Below the pieces are notes generated by a model. The model was given only the letters and a program-made list of their open reading frames with translations. It had not been told where the DNA came from and searched no databases. Below, in pieces: positions 1 to 8,200 of a stretch of 11,550 bases of DNA (within the stretch, counting starts at the first letter, position 1; every line of letters begins with the position of its first letter). A program made the position numbers and the translations under genes. This DNA is from CAZBYL01 sp964496275 (GTDB taxonomy: Bacteria; Synergistota; Synergistia; Synergistales; Synergistaceae), in NCBI GenBank assembly GCA_964496275.1, contig CAZBYL010000060.1, positions 1 to 11,550 of the forward strand, in the 5' to 3' direction.

Positions 1-317
1 GGCTTTAAGAGCAACTTCCAAATGTAACAACCGGCCGATTCGCACAAAACGTAAAAGCGTCATTTTGGCTCTCTGCTTATGTTTTTGCAGGAGCATTTTT
101 CTGTCAATTTTTTCATAAAATGCCCTGTTTTAGGCGTCTTTGCTCACACGGAGGCTTCCGCGGCGCTGAATGAGTCAAGGCAGGGAATAATCGTGTGCCT
201 GAGATTCAAATGAGCAGATGTGGGGGCGTATTTATTTTTACAAACTTGTATTTACTTTCACAGTTAGGCTTTGGCTGCCAATGGGCGGGTTTAAATAAGT
301 TCCGCTTATCTTACGGC
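1..317. other. Left-edge region without a supportable gene
   Basis: No reading frame here has both a convincing ribosome binding site and recognisable protein character. Two frames touch the left edge. On the plus strand one is open from base 2 to a stop near 118. On the minus strand one is open from about 129 to base 1, with ATGs at 96 and 63. Neither is convincing, although the ends of flanking genes cannot be excluded. A perfect TTGACA lies on the minus strand at 102-107, but its best -10 (CATAAG, 76-81) is 20 bases away, which is too far for a normal promoter. CACACG (145-150) can pair with CGTGTG (192-197) around a 41-base interior, but I recognise no riboswitch or RNA family in it. No tRNA or repeat was seen. 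Confidence 0.5.
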
Positions 318-349
318 AAAAAACAGGAAGAGTTATTCCTCTTCCTGTT
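318..349 (-). terminator. Intrinsic terminator of the leftward operon
   Basis: A perfect 11-bp inverted repeat (AACAGGAAGAG at 322-332, CTCTTCCTGTT at 339-349) encloses a 6-base loop. Read leftward, it runs into a stretch of six T (complement of 318-323). The loop (333-338) contains the stop codon of the small cysteine-rich gene, so the upstream arm of the hairpin encodes that protein's acidic tail. The orientation fits termination of the flavin reductase / microprotein transcript. The stem is only moderately GC-rich, but its length and T-tract make it a good Rho-independent terminator. Confidence 0.8.
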
Positions 350-485
350 CGGGTTCGAATTCCAAGTTGTTTTCGATTGCGCAGTCATTACATACTATGA
401 CCAGCTCTCCGTCTTCTGTTACTGCTTCGTGGAACAAATCACAGCATTCTCGGAGCGCTCTTCCGCACATTATGCAGCTAAGCAT
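333..485 (-). CDS. 50-residue zinc-ribbon-like cysteine-rich microprotein
   Basis: This short gene encodes 50 residues starting MLSCIMCGRALRECC. It has two CxxC knuckles, Cys4/Cys7 and Cys32/Cys35, separated by 24 residues, plus Cys14 and Cys15 between them, and a very acidic tail ending EPEQEEE. Paired CxxC knuckles at this spacing are the usual signature of a small zinc ribbon; zinc binding is inferred. A strong Shine-Dalgarno (GGGAGG on the minus strand, 489-498 area) sits 8 bases before the ATG. The start is 33 bases after the stop of the flavin reductase gene, so both probably share a transcript, and a terminator follows immediately. I do not recognise the family. It could be a metal- or redox-sensing partner or an adaptor that binds through its tail, but nothing in the sequence decides this. 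That it is a real gene is supported by the ribosome site, the cysteine pattern and the terminator placement. Confidence 0.75.
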   Translation of the reverse strand: MLSCIMCGRALRECCDLFHEAVTEDGELVIVCNDCAIENNLEFEPEQEEE

Positions 486-518
486 TGCAAACACCTCCCA
501 ATGGATGAAACTCTTAAA

Positions 519-1109
519 TTATAGACGTTTTTTCTTTTTGTTGTCGATTTTTTTCTTTCTTACGGAGTAACCGAATGTGCCTACCTCGCGCCCCATTGTG
601 AAGTAGCGTCCGTGGCAGGCTGCTACAAGACCGGCTTTTTCCAGGTGGAGAACTCCTCTGGAATCCAACAGGCTTTCGTCTGCGTTGACTGCTATGATTT
701 TGGATAGGAACATGTCGTGTGTCCCGAGTTTTATGATATTTTCCACTCGGCATTCTATGCTAAGGGGGCTTTCGGATATCATTGGGGCGGATATTTGCGA
801 CGCTTGTTCCGGAGTCAGGCGCATCATTCTGAATTTGTCCGTATCTCTTCCCGATTTTACTCCGCAAAAATCCGCCGCCCATGCGAGGCGCTCTGTCGTC
901 AGGTTTATTGTGTATTCTCCGCTTGTTTTGATGATGTCGTAAGAGAATCTTTCGGGTCTCAGCGAGATGTATGTCATCGCGGGGTCGGAGCAGGTGATGC
1001 CCGTCCATGCGACTGTTATTATGTTTGGTTTTTCAACTGTTCCGCACGATACCATGACCGGCGGAAGCGGATAGAGCATGGTTCCGGGTTTCCATGTCAC
1101 CTTTGCCAT
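519..1109 (-). CDS. Flavin reductase-like / flavoredoxin family FMN-binding split-barrel protein
   Basis: This 196-residue protein matches the flavin reductase-like (DIM6/NTAB, COG1853) family, which binds FMN in a split beta-barrel and either reduces flavin with NAD(P)H or acts as a flavoredoxin-type electron carrier in the cytoplasm. Family hallmarks are visible in order: N-terminal PLPPVMVSCGT, then NIITVAWTGITCSDPAM, then ISLRPERFSYDII, then YTINL, then the CGVKSGRDTDKF segment, and a C-terminal half that forms the rest of the barrel. Length is normal. The start at 1109 is chosen because AAGGAAGG lies 9 bases upstream; the frame stays open to 1256, but the extra 49 residues are not family-like and would run into the divergent gene. 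The C-terminus is unusually lysine-rich (RKKKIDNKKKKRL), encoded by A-rich DNA. The electron donor and physiological substrate cannot be read from sequence. Confidence 0.87.
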   Translation of the reverse strand: MAKVTWKPGTMLYPLPPVMVSCGTVEKPNIITVAWTGITCSDPAMTYISLRPERFSYDIIKTSGEYTINLTTERLAWAADFCGVKSGRDTDKFRMMRLTPEQASQISAPMISESPLSIECRVENIIKLGTHDMFLSKIIAVNADESLLDSRGVLHLEKAGLVAACHGRYFTMGREVGTFGYSVRKKKIDNKKKKRL

Positions 1110-1118
1110 GTGGATCTT

Positions 1119-1126
1119 CCTTCCTT
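1119..1126 (-). promoter_or_regulatory. Ribosome binding site fixing the flavin reductase start
   Basis: On the minus strand AAGGAAGG lies 9 bases before the ATG at 1109. It settles the start against in-frame upstream candidates that would add up to 49 atypical residues. Confidence 0.7.
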
Positions 1127-1171
1127 TGTTAAGTTTCGCTTTGCGGCTGTTGGCTTTGCAGTCGAAGCCGT

Positions 1172-1200
1172 TTGATAGGGTATCACGAAAGAGGGATATT
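1172..1200 (+). promoter_or_regulatory. Candidate sigma-70 promoter for the metallo-hydrolase gene
   Basis: TTGATA (1172-1177) and GATATT (1195-1200) are separated by exactly 17 bases, each matching four or five of six consensus positions. The inverted repeat GATA-GGG-TATC (1174-1184) overlaps the -35 and could be a regulator site, but it is short. The position, about 50 bases before the ATG at 1255, suits a leader of normal length. No comparably good promoter was found for the divergent flavin reductase gene. Confidence 0.35.
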
Positions 1201-1254
1201 TTACAGTGCAGGCGGAGGAAAAAAGGGTTAGAATATGGTGAGGGGTGATTGTTC

Positions 1255-2172
1255 ATGAATGTTAAAGAAATATTTCACGGTCTTACCGAGATTGTGCTGC
1301 CTATGAAAAGAGGCGGATTTGAATCATTTATCAATGCTTGGCTTATCAGAGATTGTTCGAGAGGTCAAACTATTCTTGTGGAGACGGGACCCGCTTCTGT
1401 CGTGCCGGGCTTGGTCTGCGATTTGGACTCATTGGGCTGCAAATACATAGATTATCTTATTTACACGCATATCCATCTTGACCATTCCGGAGGCGCGGGG
1501 CAGTTCTGCCTTCTGCATCCGGAAACAAAAGTTCTCGCGCCTGTAAAGGGCAGGCCTCACCTTGCGGACCCTTCGCGCCTCGTCGCGGGCAGCAGGGAGA
1601 ATATCGGCGATCTTTGTGATCTGTACGGAATGCCGCTGCCGCTTGACCCCTCCGTGCTTCTTGCGGACTCTTCCTGTATTTCGGGACTTGATGCGGTGGA
1701 TACCCCGGGGCACGCTCCGCATCACAGCTCTTATCTCTATAGAATCGGCGGCGAGTCCGTGCTTTTTGTCGGTGAGGCCGCAGGCTGCTGTTTTGAGACG
1801 TCGGACGGAGATTTGTTTATGCGCCCGGCTACGCCTTATAAGTTTTTTTATGACGTGGCTCTCTCTTCTTTGAATAAGCTGTCGGAGCTTAATGACGTTA
1901 CGATGATATGTTATCCGCACTCAGGCTGTTACAGAAATGTAAGAGAGCTGCTTGATGCGGCGCGTGCTCAGCTTGAGCTGTGGCGCGGTGTAGCCGTTTC
2001 TTTGCCGGAGAATGCTTCACCTCAGGATTTTGTCGCGGCTGTAATGCTGAGGGACCCGATGATGAAGCTTATCGATAAACTTCCCGCCTCTGTTAGAGTG
2101 AGGGAGGAATTTTTCCTGAAACAGAGCGCAGCCGGATTTTTAGGGGCTCGTGCACAGTTTGAATCCCATTAA
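1255..2172 (+). CDS. MBL-fold metallo-hydrolase
   Basis: This 305-residue cytoplasmic protein has the metallo-beta-lactamase fold (COG0491-like). Metal-ligand motifs in order are: motif A THIHLDH (His72, His74, Asp76, His77); motif B TPGHAPHH (His153 as ligand); motif C FVGEAAG, where Glu174 stands in the position normally held by the bridging Asp of a GD motif; and motif D CYPHSG (His222). VETGP at 42-46 matches the usual (V)DTG strand. Most such enzymes bind two Zn or Fe/Mn ions and hydrolyse thioesters, lactones, phosphodiesters or similar bonds, so the substrate here is undetermined. The C-terminal 80 residues are a helical extension. ATG 1255 is preferred over the in-frame TTG at 1249 because GAGGGGTG (1240-1247) sits 7 bases upstream. 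The gene is transcribed divergently from the flavin reductase operon and probably alone. Confidence 0.88.
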   Translation: MNVKEIFHGLTEIVLPMKRGGFESFINAWLIRDCSRGQTILVETGPASVVPGLVCDLDSLGCKYIDYLIYTHIHLDHSGGAGQFCLLHPETKVLAPVKGRPHLADPSRLVAGSRENIGDLCDLYGMPLPLDPSVLLADSSCISGLDAVDTPGHAPHHSSYLYRIGGESVLFVGEAAGCCFETSDGDLFMRPATPYKFFYDVALSSLNKLSELNDVTMICYPHSGCYRNVRELLDAARAQLELWRGVAVSLPENASPQDFVAAVMLRDPMMKLIDKLPASVRVREEFFLKQSAAGFLGARAQFESH

Positions 2173-2195
2173 ATCAGACTCAAACTTTCCTTGTC

Positions 2196-2229
2196 GCATC
2201 TGTTTGTATATGCCAAACCCGGCAGATGC
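2196..2229 (+). other. Hairpin-forming sequence downstream of the metallo-hydrolase gene
   Basis: GCATCTG (2196-2202) and CAGATGC (2223-2229) form a perfect 7-bp outer stem. TTTG (2203-2206) and CAAA (2214-2217) extend it inward around a 7-base loop, leaving CCCGG as a one-sided bulge. There is no T-run after it, so it is not a classical intrinsic terminator. It may be a transcript-end stabiliser or part of a Rho-dependent end. An alternative fold pairs CGGCA with TGCCG at 2220-2239. Confidence 0.4.
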
Positions 2230-2255
2230 TGTCTTGCCGTAAATTAGCATAGGGT

Positions 2256-2274
2256 GCGGCTGTGCTGCTGTTTT
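2256..2274 (+). terminator. Weak terminator-like hairpin after the metallo-hydrolase gene
   Basis: GCGGC (2256-2260) can pair with GCTGC (2264-2268), with one G-U pair, around a three-base loop, followed by TGTTTT. The stem is short and the T-run brief, so this may be a weak terminator or chance. Confidence 0.25.
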
Positions 2275-2306
2275 GAGTTCAACTCCCGCATATTTGGGAT
2301 GTGCAG

Positions 2307-2312
2307 TATAAT
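2307..2312 (+). promoter_or_regulatory. Possible -10 element for the addBA operon
   Basis: A perfect TATAAT lies about 47 bases before the addB-like ATG, inside an AT-rich stretch (2291-2335). No good -35 hexamer is present 16-18 bases upstream, so if active it would need an activator or be weak. It is the best promoter candidate in the 186-base gap. Confidence 0.35.
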
Positions 2313-2358
2313 TTTCAATTTTGATTAGTATATAAGTCTATTGTGAGAGGGTGTTTTG

Positions 2359-5238
2359 ATGTCGTCAGTTTGCGATAGCGTATATACCTATTTTAATATA
2401 ACGGAGCAGTCAGACAGGCTGTCGAAACTGTACGAAGATAATCCGGGCGGGACTCTGTTTCTGGTACCTGCGGCTCTTGATAAGGAAAATCTTTTGCAGC
2501 TTATAGCAGGCGGCGGCTCTTATTTCGGCCCTCGTCCCGCTATTTTTACAATAGGCGAGCTGTATAGGGATATGTCCAAAATGTGCGATGTGCAAAGGCG
2601 CGTAATAGACCCGCCAGACCACAATCTGATTCTGCGGTATCTTGTCGAAAAATTTCTTAATGAGAAGGAATCGGAAGGTACGGAGCTGCCTGCGGGAATG
2701 AAGCATGCCGGTTTTGTCTCTATGGTGGGGGATAACATTAAGGAGCTTCTTGCCGAAGATGTTTCTCCCGAACATTTGCACAGAACTCTTTTTGACGGCG
2801 GCGATTACGACACAAGTCTGCCGGAAGCCGTGCTGCTTAGGCTGTACACGGATTATCTGCTTTACCTTGAGTCAAACTCGCTGGCTGATGCGGGGCAGAT
2901 TGCGTCGTTAATGAGGGAGCTGCTGCTATTTGACAAAGTCTCTGATTTTATAAGGAACAGGCGAATTGTTTTTGTGGGTTTCCTCTCTTTTACCGGCAGT
3001 CAGATAAAACTTGTGCGCTCTTTAGATGAAATGTCGGAAACGTATTTTTTTCAGCCGGAGACCGGGCTTGACGATTTTTATGACGGAATTAGCCAGTTGA
3101 AAAAAGAGTTTTCCAAGCGGTCTGAGTGGAATATTAAGGTTTTGCAGCTTAATGCGAATAACGAGACATTACAGTTTGTTTCCGTTGCAAGGGAACTTGC
3201 GCTTTGGGCTCATGGTCACGGAAATTTCGCCAAGCTGGGAACACTTACGAATTACGGCGAGACTGCGATTCTTGCCGATTCGAGAAAGCTTCCTCTTCTT
3301 ACTACTTCGCTTGAACGATATAAGATTCCTTACAATCTTCAAGTTCGCGGAACTGTGGCGGATACTCCGCTCGGTGAGCTTGCTGGGAGAATTTGGCATG
3401 CTTATATATCTGGTTGGAAAACAAGGGATACACTCTCCCTCCTTAAAACTCCCATTCTCGGCTGCGGCGGTTATGATTTTAGACATATTGAGGCGCTTTT
3501 CCCCGACGGAGCTGAATCATGGCGCAACGTGCTGAAAGGTAATCCCCTCGTGCTGTATGAAAAAATGGCGGAGCTGTGCCGTTCTTTCGAAAAGGGCGGC
3601 ACTCCTTCGGAAGCGCTCTCTTTCTGGCGTGATTTTATTATGTTTTTTGATGCAGCCATCTGTGCGTCAAAGCTGGTGGGCGAAGAAGTATCCCTTGATG
3701 ATTCTGTTAAGGACATTTCTTCCGCCTTAAACGAGCTTGAGAAAAAGATAGAGGCTCTCGAGGATTTGAAAAGGGATATCGGAGATGCGGCAAAGGTTGT
3801 GCTAAAGGGCGGAGATGCGGCCTCTTATGTCTCCGATTGGGGGCGCACCGCGACTTTGCCTATTCAGCTGCCCCAGAATTCTTCCGTTACTGTTTTCTGC
3901 GGCATACCGCCTGTTCTCACCACGTTTAAATATTGGATAATGACCGATATAGACTACAAAACATGGCCGGGCACATTGAGAGAATCTCCGCTGCTGGGCG
4001 GCGAAAGTAAAAGGCGGGTGAATTCTTTTGCCGGAGAAGAGCGTGAGCTTCCTTATATTCCCGACCTGCATGACGAAAGAGAGCAAAAAGAGGCCATATT
4101 CCGCAGATTGATTGCAACAGCGCAGAATGGTGTGGTGATATCCCGTTCGTTGGTCGATTCCAATAAAAGACCCATAGGCCAATCGCAGTTTACTGCGTCG
4201 CTGCTTTCCGCAAATGGGGCTTATGTAAAGCTTGAGAATGCGGGTACAGCCGAATACCCGCTCTCAAAGTCAATCCCTGACTTTGACGACTATGTTTTCA
4301 AAGATGCGGAAATTGCTCTCTCTATGCCGAAAGTCGAAAGAGGGGAAATCCCTCGGGCAGGCAGAACAGCTCCGAATGAGGAAGAAATACCCTCTGTAAG
4401 CCTAAGCGCTCTGGACGACTGGATTACTTGTCCCTTCAAGTACTGGTGCAGATATGTTTTGAAATTGGATTTTCCTGCGAACGAACTGTACGACAGGCGC
4501 AGGGCAGGTATCTTTTTGCACAGATTGTGGGAGATAGCTCTTAACGAATCTTCTGTGTCCGAAAACTCCATTTCTAATATAGTAATGAAGCATTACGATG
4601 CTGTTGCAAAAGAGTGTTATCAGGAGCTCACCTCAGACCGCAGACTGCTCAGATACAATGATAGGTTAAAAGATCAGGTTGCCGACTTGGCGGAACAGCA
4701 GGATGAGATAGAGAACAGGATAAAAGGCAGAAGAACGCGAATCGCAACGGAATATGAGCTTAAAGAGTATGTTTTTTGCGGGGTGAAATTCAAAGGCAGG
4801 GCGGACAGGATTGATTTTTACGATAACTCCGCCGTTGTTCTCGACTATAAGTCCAATAAATCCGAGGCTCATAAAAATGAGCTGCAGCTTGCGGCTTATG
4901 CGCTGCTTCTTCGCGAAACCGAGGGGATAACTCCCGCGGGGTACGGGTGGTTCGGACATGCGGACAAACGGCTGCTGGGCTATTTTGCATCTCAGTACGA
5001 GGAGAGCTATTTTGTCCGCCGAAAAACGAGACAGAAGGACTTAAGCAAACTGCTTGACGATGCTCAGAATGCCATGTCGGAAATGGCTTCGTCAATACTG
5101 GAAGGAAAATATCGGGCGAACTACGGTTCCGACGGATGTCCTCTGTGCCCCTACTACACAGTGTGCCGCAAACGCGAAATAGCATATTCAAACGACGAAG
5201 AAAACGAAAATGATACGGAGGCGTCAGGTGATGAATAA
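2359..5238 (+). CDS. addB: AddB/RexB-like subunit of helicase-nuclease, PD-(D/E)XK nuclease with Fe-S cluster motif
   Basis: This 959-residue protein fits the AddB/RexB subunit of the AddAB-type helicase-nuclease that resects double-strand breaks and loads RecA. The C-terminal third is diagnostic: SALDDWITCPFKYWC (Cys691) opens the nuclease domain; GRADRID (813-819, Asp816), LDYKS (Asp829, Lys831) and QLAAY (Gln843, Tyr847) are the PD-(D/E)XK motifs; and Cys927-x2-Cys930-x5-Cys936 completes, with Cys691, the four-cysteine iron-sulfur pattern known from AddB. The first 650 residues resemble the inactive helicase-like region. No Walker A is visible near the N-terminus, where GTLFLVP follows directly, so ATP hydrolysis is unlikely, as in RexB-type proteins. 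It is shorter than Bacillus AddB. ATG 2359 is chosen over the in-frame TTG at 2356 because GAGGG lies 7 bases upstream. The stop overlaps the start of the addA-like gene, implying translational coupling. Confidence 0.85.
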   Translation: MSSVCDSVYTYFNITEQSDRLSKLYEDNPGGTLFLVPAALDKENLLQLIAGGGSYFGPRPAIFTIGELYRDMSKMCDVQRRVIDPPDHNLILRYLVEKFLNEKESEGTELPAGMKHAGFVSMVGDNIKELLAEDVSPEHLHRTLFDGGDYDTSLPEAVLLRLYTDYLLYLESNSLADAGQIASLMRELLLFDKVSDFIRNRRIVFVGFLSFTGSQIKLVRSLDEMSETYFFQPETGLDDFYDGISQLKKEFSKRSEWNIKVLQLNANNETLQFVSVARELALWAHGHGNFAKLGTLTNYGETAILADSRKLPLLTTSLERYKIPYNLQVRGTVADTPLGELAGRIWHAYISGWKTRDTLSLLKTPILGCGGYDFRHIEALFPDGAESWRNVLKGNPLVLYEKMAELCRSFEKGGTPSEALSFWRDFIMFFDAAICASKLVGEEVSLDDSVKDISSALNELEKKIEALEDLKRDIGDAAKVVLKGGDAASYVSDWGRTATLPIQLPQNSSVTVFCGIPPVLTTFKYWIMTDIDYKTWPGTLRESPLLGGESKRRVNSFAGEERELPYIPDLHDEREQKEAIFRRLIATAQNGVVISRSLVDSNKRPIGQSQFTASLLSANGAYVKLENAGTAEYPLSKSIPDFDDYVFKDAEIALSMPKVERGEIPRAGRTAPNEEEIPSVSLSALDDWITCPFKYWCRYVLKLDFPANELYDRRRAGIFLHRLWEIALNESSVSENSISNIVMKHYDAVAKECYQELTSDRRLLRYNDRLKDQVADLAEQQDEIENRIKGRRTRIATEYELKEYVFCGVKFKGRADRIDFYDNSAVVLDYKSNKSEAHKNELQLAAYALLLRETEGITPAGYGWFGHADKRLLGYFASQYEESYFVRRKTRQKDLSKLLDDAQNAMSEMASSILEGKYRANYGSDGCPLCPYYTVCRKREIAYSNDEENENDTEASGDE

Positions 5239-8200
5239 TACCTCCCACGAACTTTGGCTTGACTGTATAAACGCTCTTCCCGAGCAGACCTCTGCCATTA
5301 CAAGCTCCTCGGTCCTTACCGTCGTAAGCGCGGGAGCCGGAACAGGTAAGACGGAAACTCTTTCACGGCGCGTTGCGTGGGTGCTTGCCACGGATAAGGA
5401 TTGCACAGTGGATCAGATACTTGTGCTTACGTTTACGGAAAAAGCGGCGCGGGAAATGCAGGATCGTATAAAGGGCACAATATCCGAATGGCATTCCGAA
5501 CATAGTGCGGAGGCCGGGCATCTTGCCAAGGCTCTTGAGTACATAGATGATGCGTCGATATCCACAATACACGCCTTCGCGATGAAAGTTATAAGAGAAT
5601 CAGGGCTGCTTCTTGATATAGACCCGTCATCATCAATTGTCCCCGCAGCGAGAGAGGATATATGGTGGAAAGAATTTTCGGATACTTTGAGCGAGATGTC
5701 GCCGGAACGTCTGCGTATGTACCTTTCCGATGAGTGGTACTTGCGCTTAAAAACTCTGTTCTCAAACGAAAAATATACAGATTTTATAAACTGCTATTCC
5801 GCGGAAGAGCTTTCAAAACTCTCAAAAGAGGCCTCGGAGAAGCTGGGAAGCTACAACAGAACTCCCGAAGAGCTGTGGAATCATTCAGACAAAGAACTTA
5901 TAAATGACGTGGATTCACTGCTCCCCAAGATAGAAGAGATATGGAATACGTGGATGCGCGGCATCTTCCCAAGGCTTATTGAGGAAGGTCTGCTGGACGG
6001 AGGCAAGGAGACAGAATCCAGACTGTCCGAACTCCGCGGAAAGTATGCCGAAACAGAATATACTCCCGAAGCAGGCAGGGCGTTTGCATCGGAACTTACT
6101 TCATACTCTCTTTCGTCCCTTAACCGAATATCGAAAGCCGCAAAAGAATTGCTTGCCGAAATGCTGGAAATGCCCCCCACCGAGTGGCGTGACGGCATGA
6201 AACGGGTGGTAAAAATGGCTGCGTTTCCGTGCGGCGCAGAAAAGGAGCTCTCCGCGCTTGTCAACCAAACCGCGGCTGTAGGATGGCAGTGCTGGGATTC
6301 CATCCGTAAGAACGAAGGCGTGCTTTCGATGAACGACCTCATCAGATATGCGGGGCAGGCTTTGAAAATGAGCCAAACGTACCAAGACCGCTTTCGTTAC
6401 ATACTTGTTGACGAGTTTCAGGACACTGACGCTTTGCAGAATGAGCTGATAATGTCTGTATGGAATGAAGAGAAAAACAGCCTTTTTCTTGTAGGAGACC
6501 TCAAGCAGTCAATATACAGATTCCGGCATGCGGACCTGTCGATTTTCCAGAAATACATCTCTCTTGCGCGCTCCTGCACCGACGGAAGCTACAAGTACAT
6601 AACGCTTGATAAAAGTTTCAGGACAAGGGAAGCTCTTCTTGACAGATTCAACACACTGTTCACCAATATGTGGTCCGAAGGGCTGATAAAGGGTTCCGAC
6701 ATGCTGTATGAGCCGCTTGTCGGTCCTCGGAACGTGGAGTGGTGGGAGAGAAGAAATACAGAAGTCCCTGCGCGCGTGTTTGAAACGATGCTGGGAGTCG
6801 CCGAGAAGCACGAGGTCATAAATGCCGCAGGAGAGGCAAAAGAAAAAAAAGAACCTGTTTCGGAAACACGCCTGCGCCTCTATAAGGCTCTTGGCGGCAG
6901 AATAAAAGAGATGCACTCCGACACAAAAATATGGGATAAAAAAAGCAGAGAGTTTAAATCGTGCGAGTGGCGGGACTTTGCCGTACTCGTTCCGAACAGA
7001 ACTCTGTATCCGACCTTGGAACGTGCCTTCGAGTCCGTAGGAATCCCTTACGTGCTATGCACGCCGAAGGACTATTTTTCGCGCGGAGAGGTCACGGACA
7101 TAATTAACTTTGTTGCTCTTTTGGCGGACATGTCGAATCCGACAATGATGTCGGGCTGGATAGTCTCGCCATTTTGCAAAATAAACTCGGAAGACGCTTA
7201 TGCTTTAATTTATGAAGCGGCCGAATCCGCAAAAAGGGGTGCGCCGATACCTCTGCCGGATATCATCGAACAAAAGCAGCCGGAGGCATTTGCAAGAATA
7301 GTTTATCTGAGGCGTATCGCCCGATTCAAAGGCGTTTCACACGCTATTTTGGAAATACTGAAAGACCCATGCTATCTGACATACTACGATTCGGAGCAGA
7401 GAAAAAAGGTGAACGCGAATATTTTCAGGCTTGCCGAGATAGCGGGAGAATACGAGGCGTCACAGGGACATTCCGTAGCAGGATGCGCGGAATACCTCAG
7501 TTATGCGGTGAATCAGGCTATACAAAAAGAAGAGCCTGACATCAGCGACGAAAACAACGATGCGGTAAACGTGCTTACCATACACGCGTCAAAGGGGCTG
7601 GAATATCCGATAGTCATACTGGGCGGCGCCGAGGGCGGAAAATCCAAAACAAATCGTTTCAATATATCCGTCAGGTACGGAATCGCGGTAAAAAAAATTC
7701 CGTCCTTTATAGCGGAAAACGGCATAGAGAGCGAGACATGTATAGGCCTTTGGTCCGAAGAGCGTGATATTGCCGAAGAGACCGCAGAAAAGGAGCGTTT
7801 GTGGTATGTAGCCGCCACCAGAGCGAGAGAGAAACTGCTTCTGTGCGCCGTAGTGAATTCGGACGGAGGGGAAGGCGCGGTACTGCCTCCCGAAAACAGC
7901 TTTATCGGGCATGTCTTAAATTCCGAGTCTGAATCCAAAGGGCTTTTCTCTGCGGGATATGTACGCTCCGACCGTGAGGAACCCACTGCTTGCGAAAACA
8001 ATAAGACAGCCTTGCCGGATCAGGGGGAAATCCTTTCTTTAAAAAGAGTGTCGCCTGCCAAACTTCAGCGCCTTTCCGCATCGGCATACGCCATGCTCAG
8101 GTGGTGTCCTTCGGCGTACAGAACGGCATACAGACAGGGCATGGAGATGAACTGGGAATCAGTTGGAAGCGAGAGCGGCGGCAGTGCGGAATTCGGCAGT

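Noticed and set aside
1..96. Minus-strand frame open to the left edge from ATG 96 or ATG 63
   Set aside because: About 30 codons, no clear ribosome site and no recognisable protein; too short to call at the window edge.
76..107. Leftward promoter with perfect TTGACA
   Set aside because: The only -10-like hexamer (CATAAG) is 20 bases away and no supported gene follows.
62..116. 18-codon minus-strand leader-like peptide starting MKKLTEKCSC
   Set aside because: Weak ribosome site, no attenuator-like hairpins after it, and no supported downstream gene.
350..365. GGTTCGAATTCC resembling a tRNA T-arm
   Set aside because: The flanking bases do not form a T-stem, there is no cloverleaf, and the segment lies inside the microprotein gene.
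195..524. 109-codon plus-strand open frame
   Set aside because: It runs antisense across the microprotein gene and terminator, has no ribosome site and an unlikely aromatic- and cysteine-rich composition.
717..1175. 152-codon plus-strand frame opposite the flavin reductase gene
   Set aside because: Antisense shadow of a clear family member, without a ribosome site.
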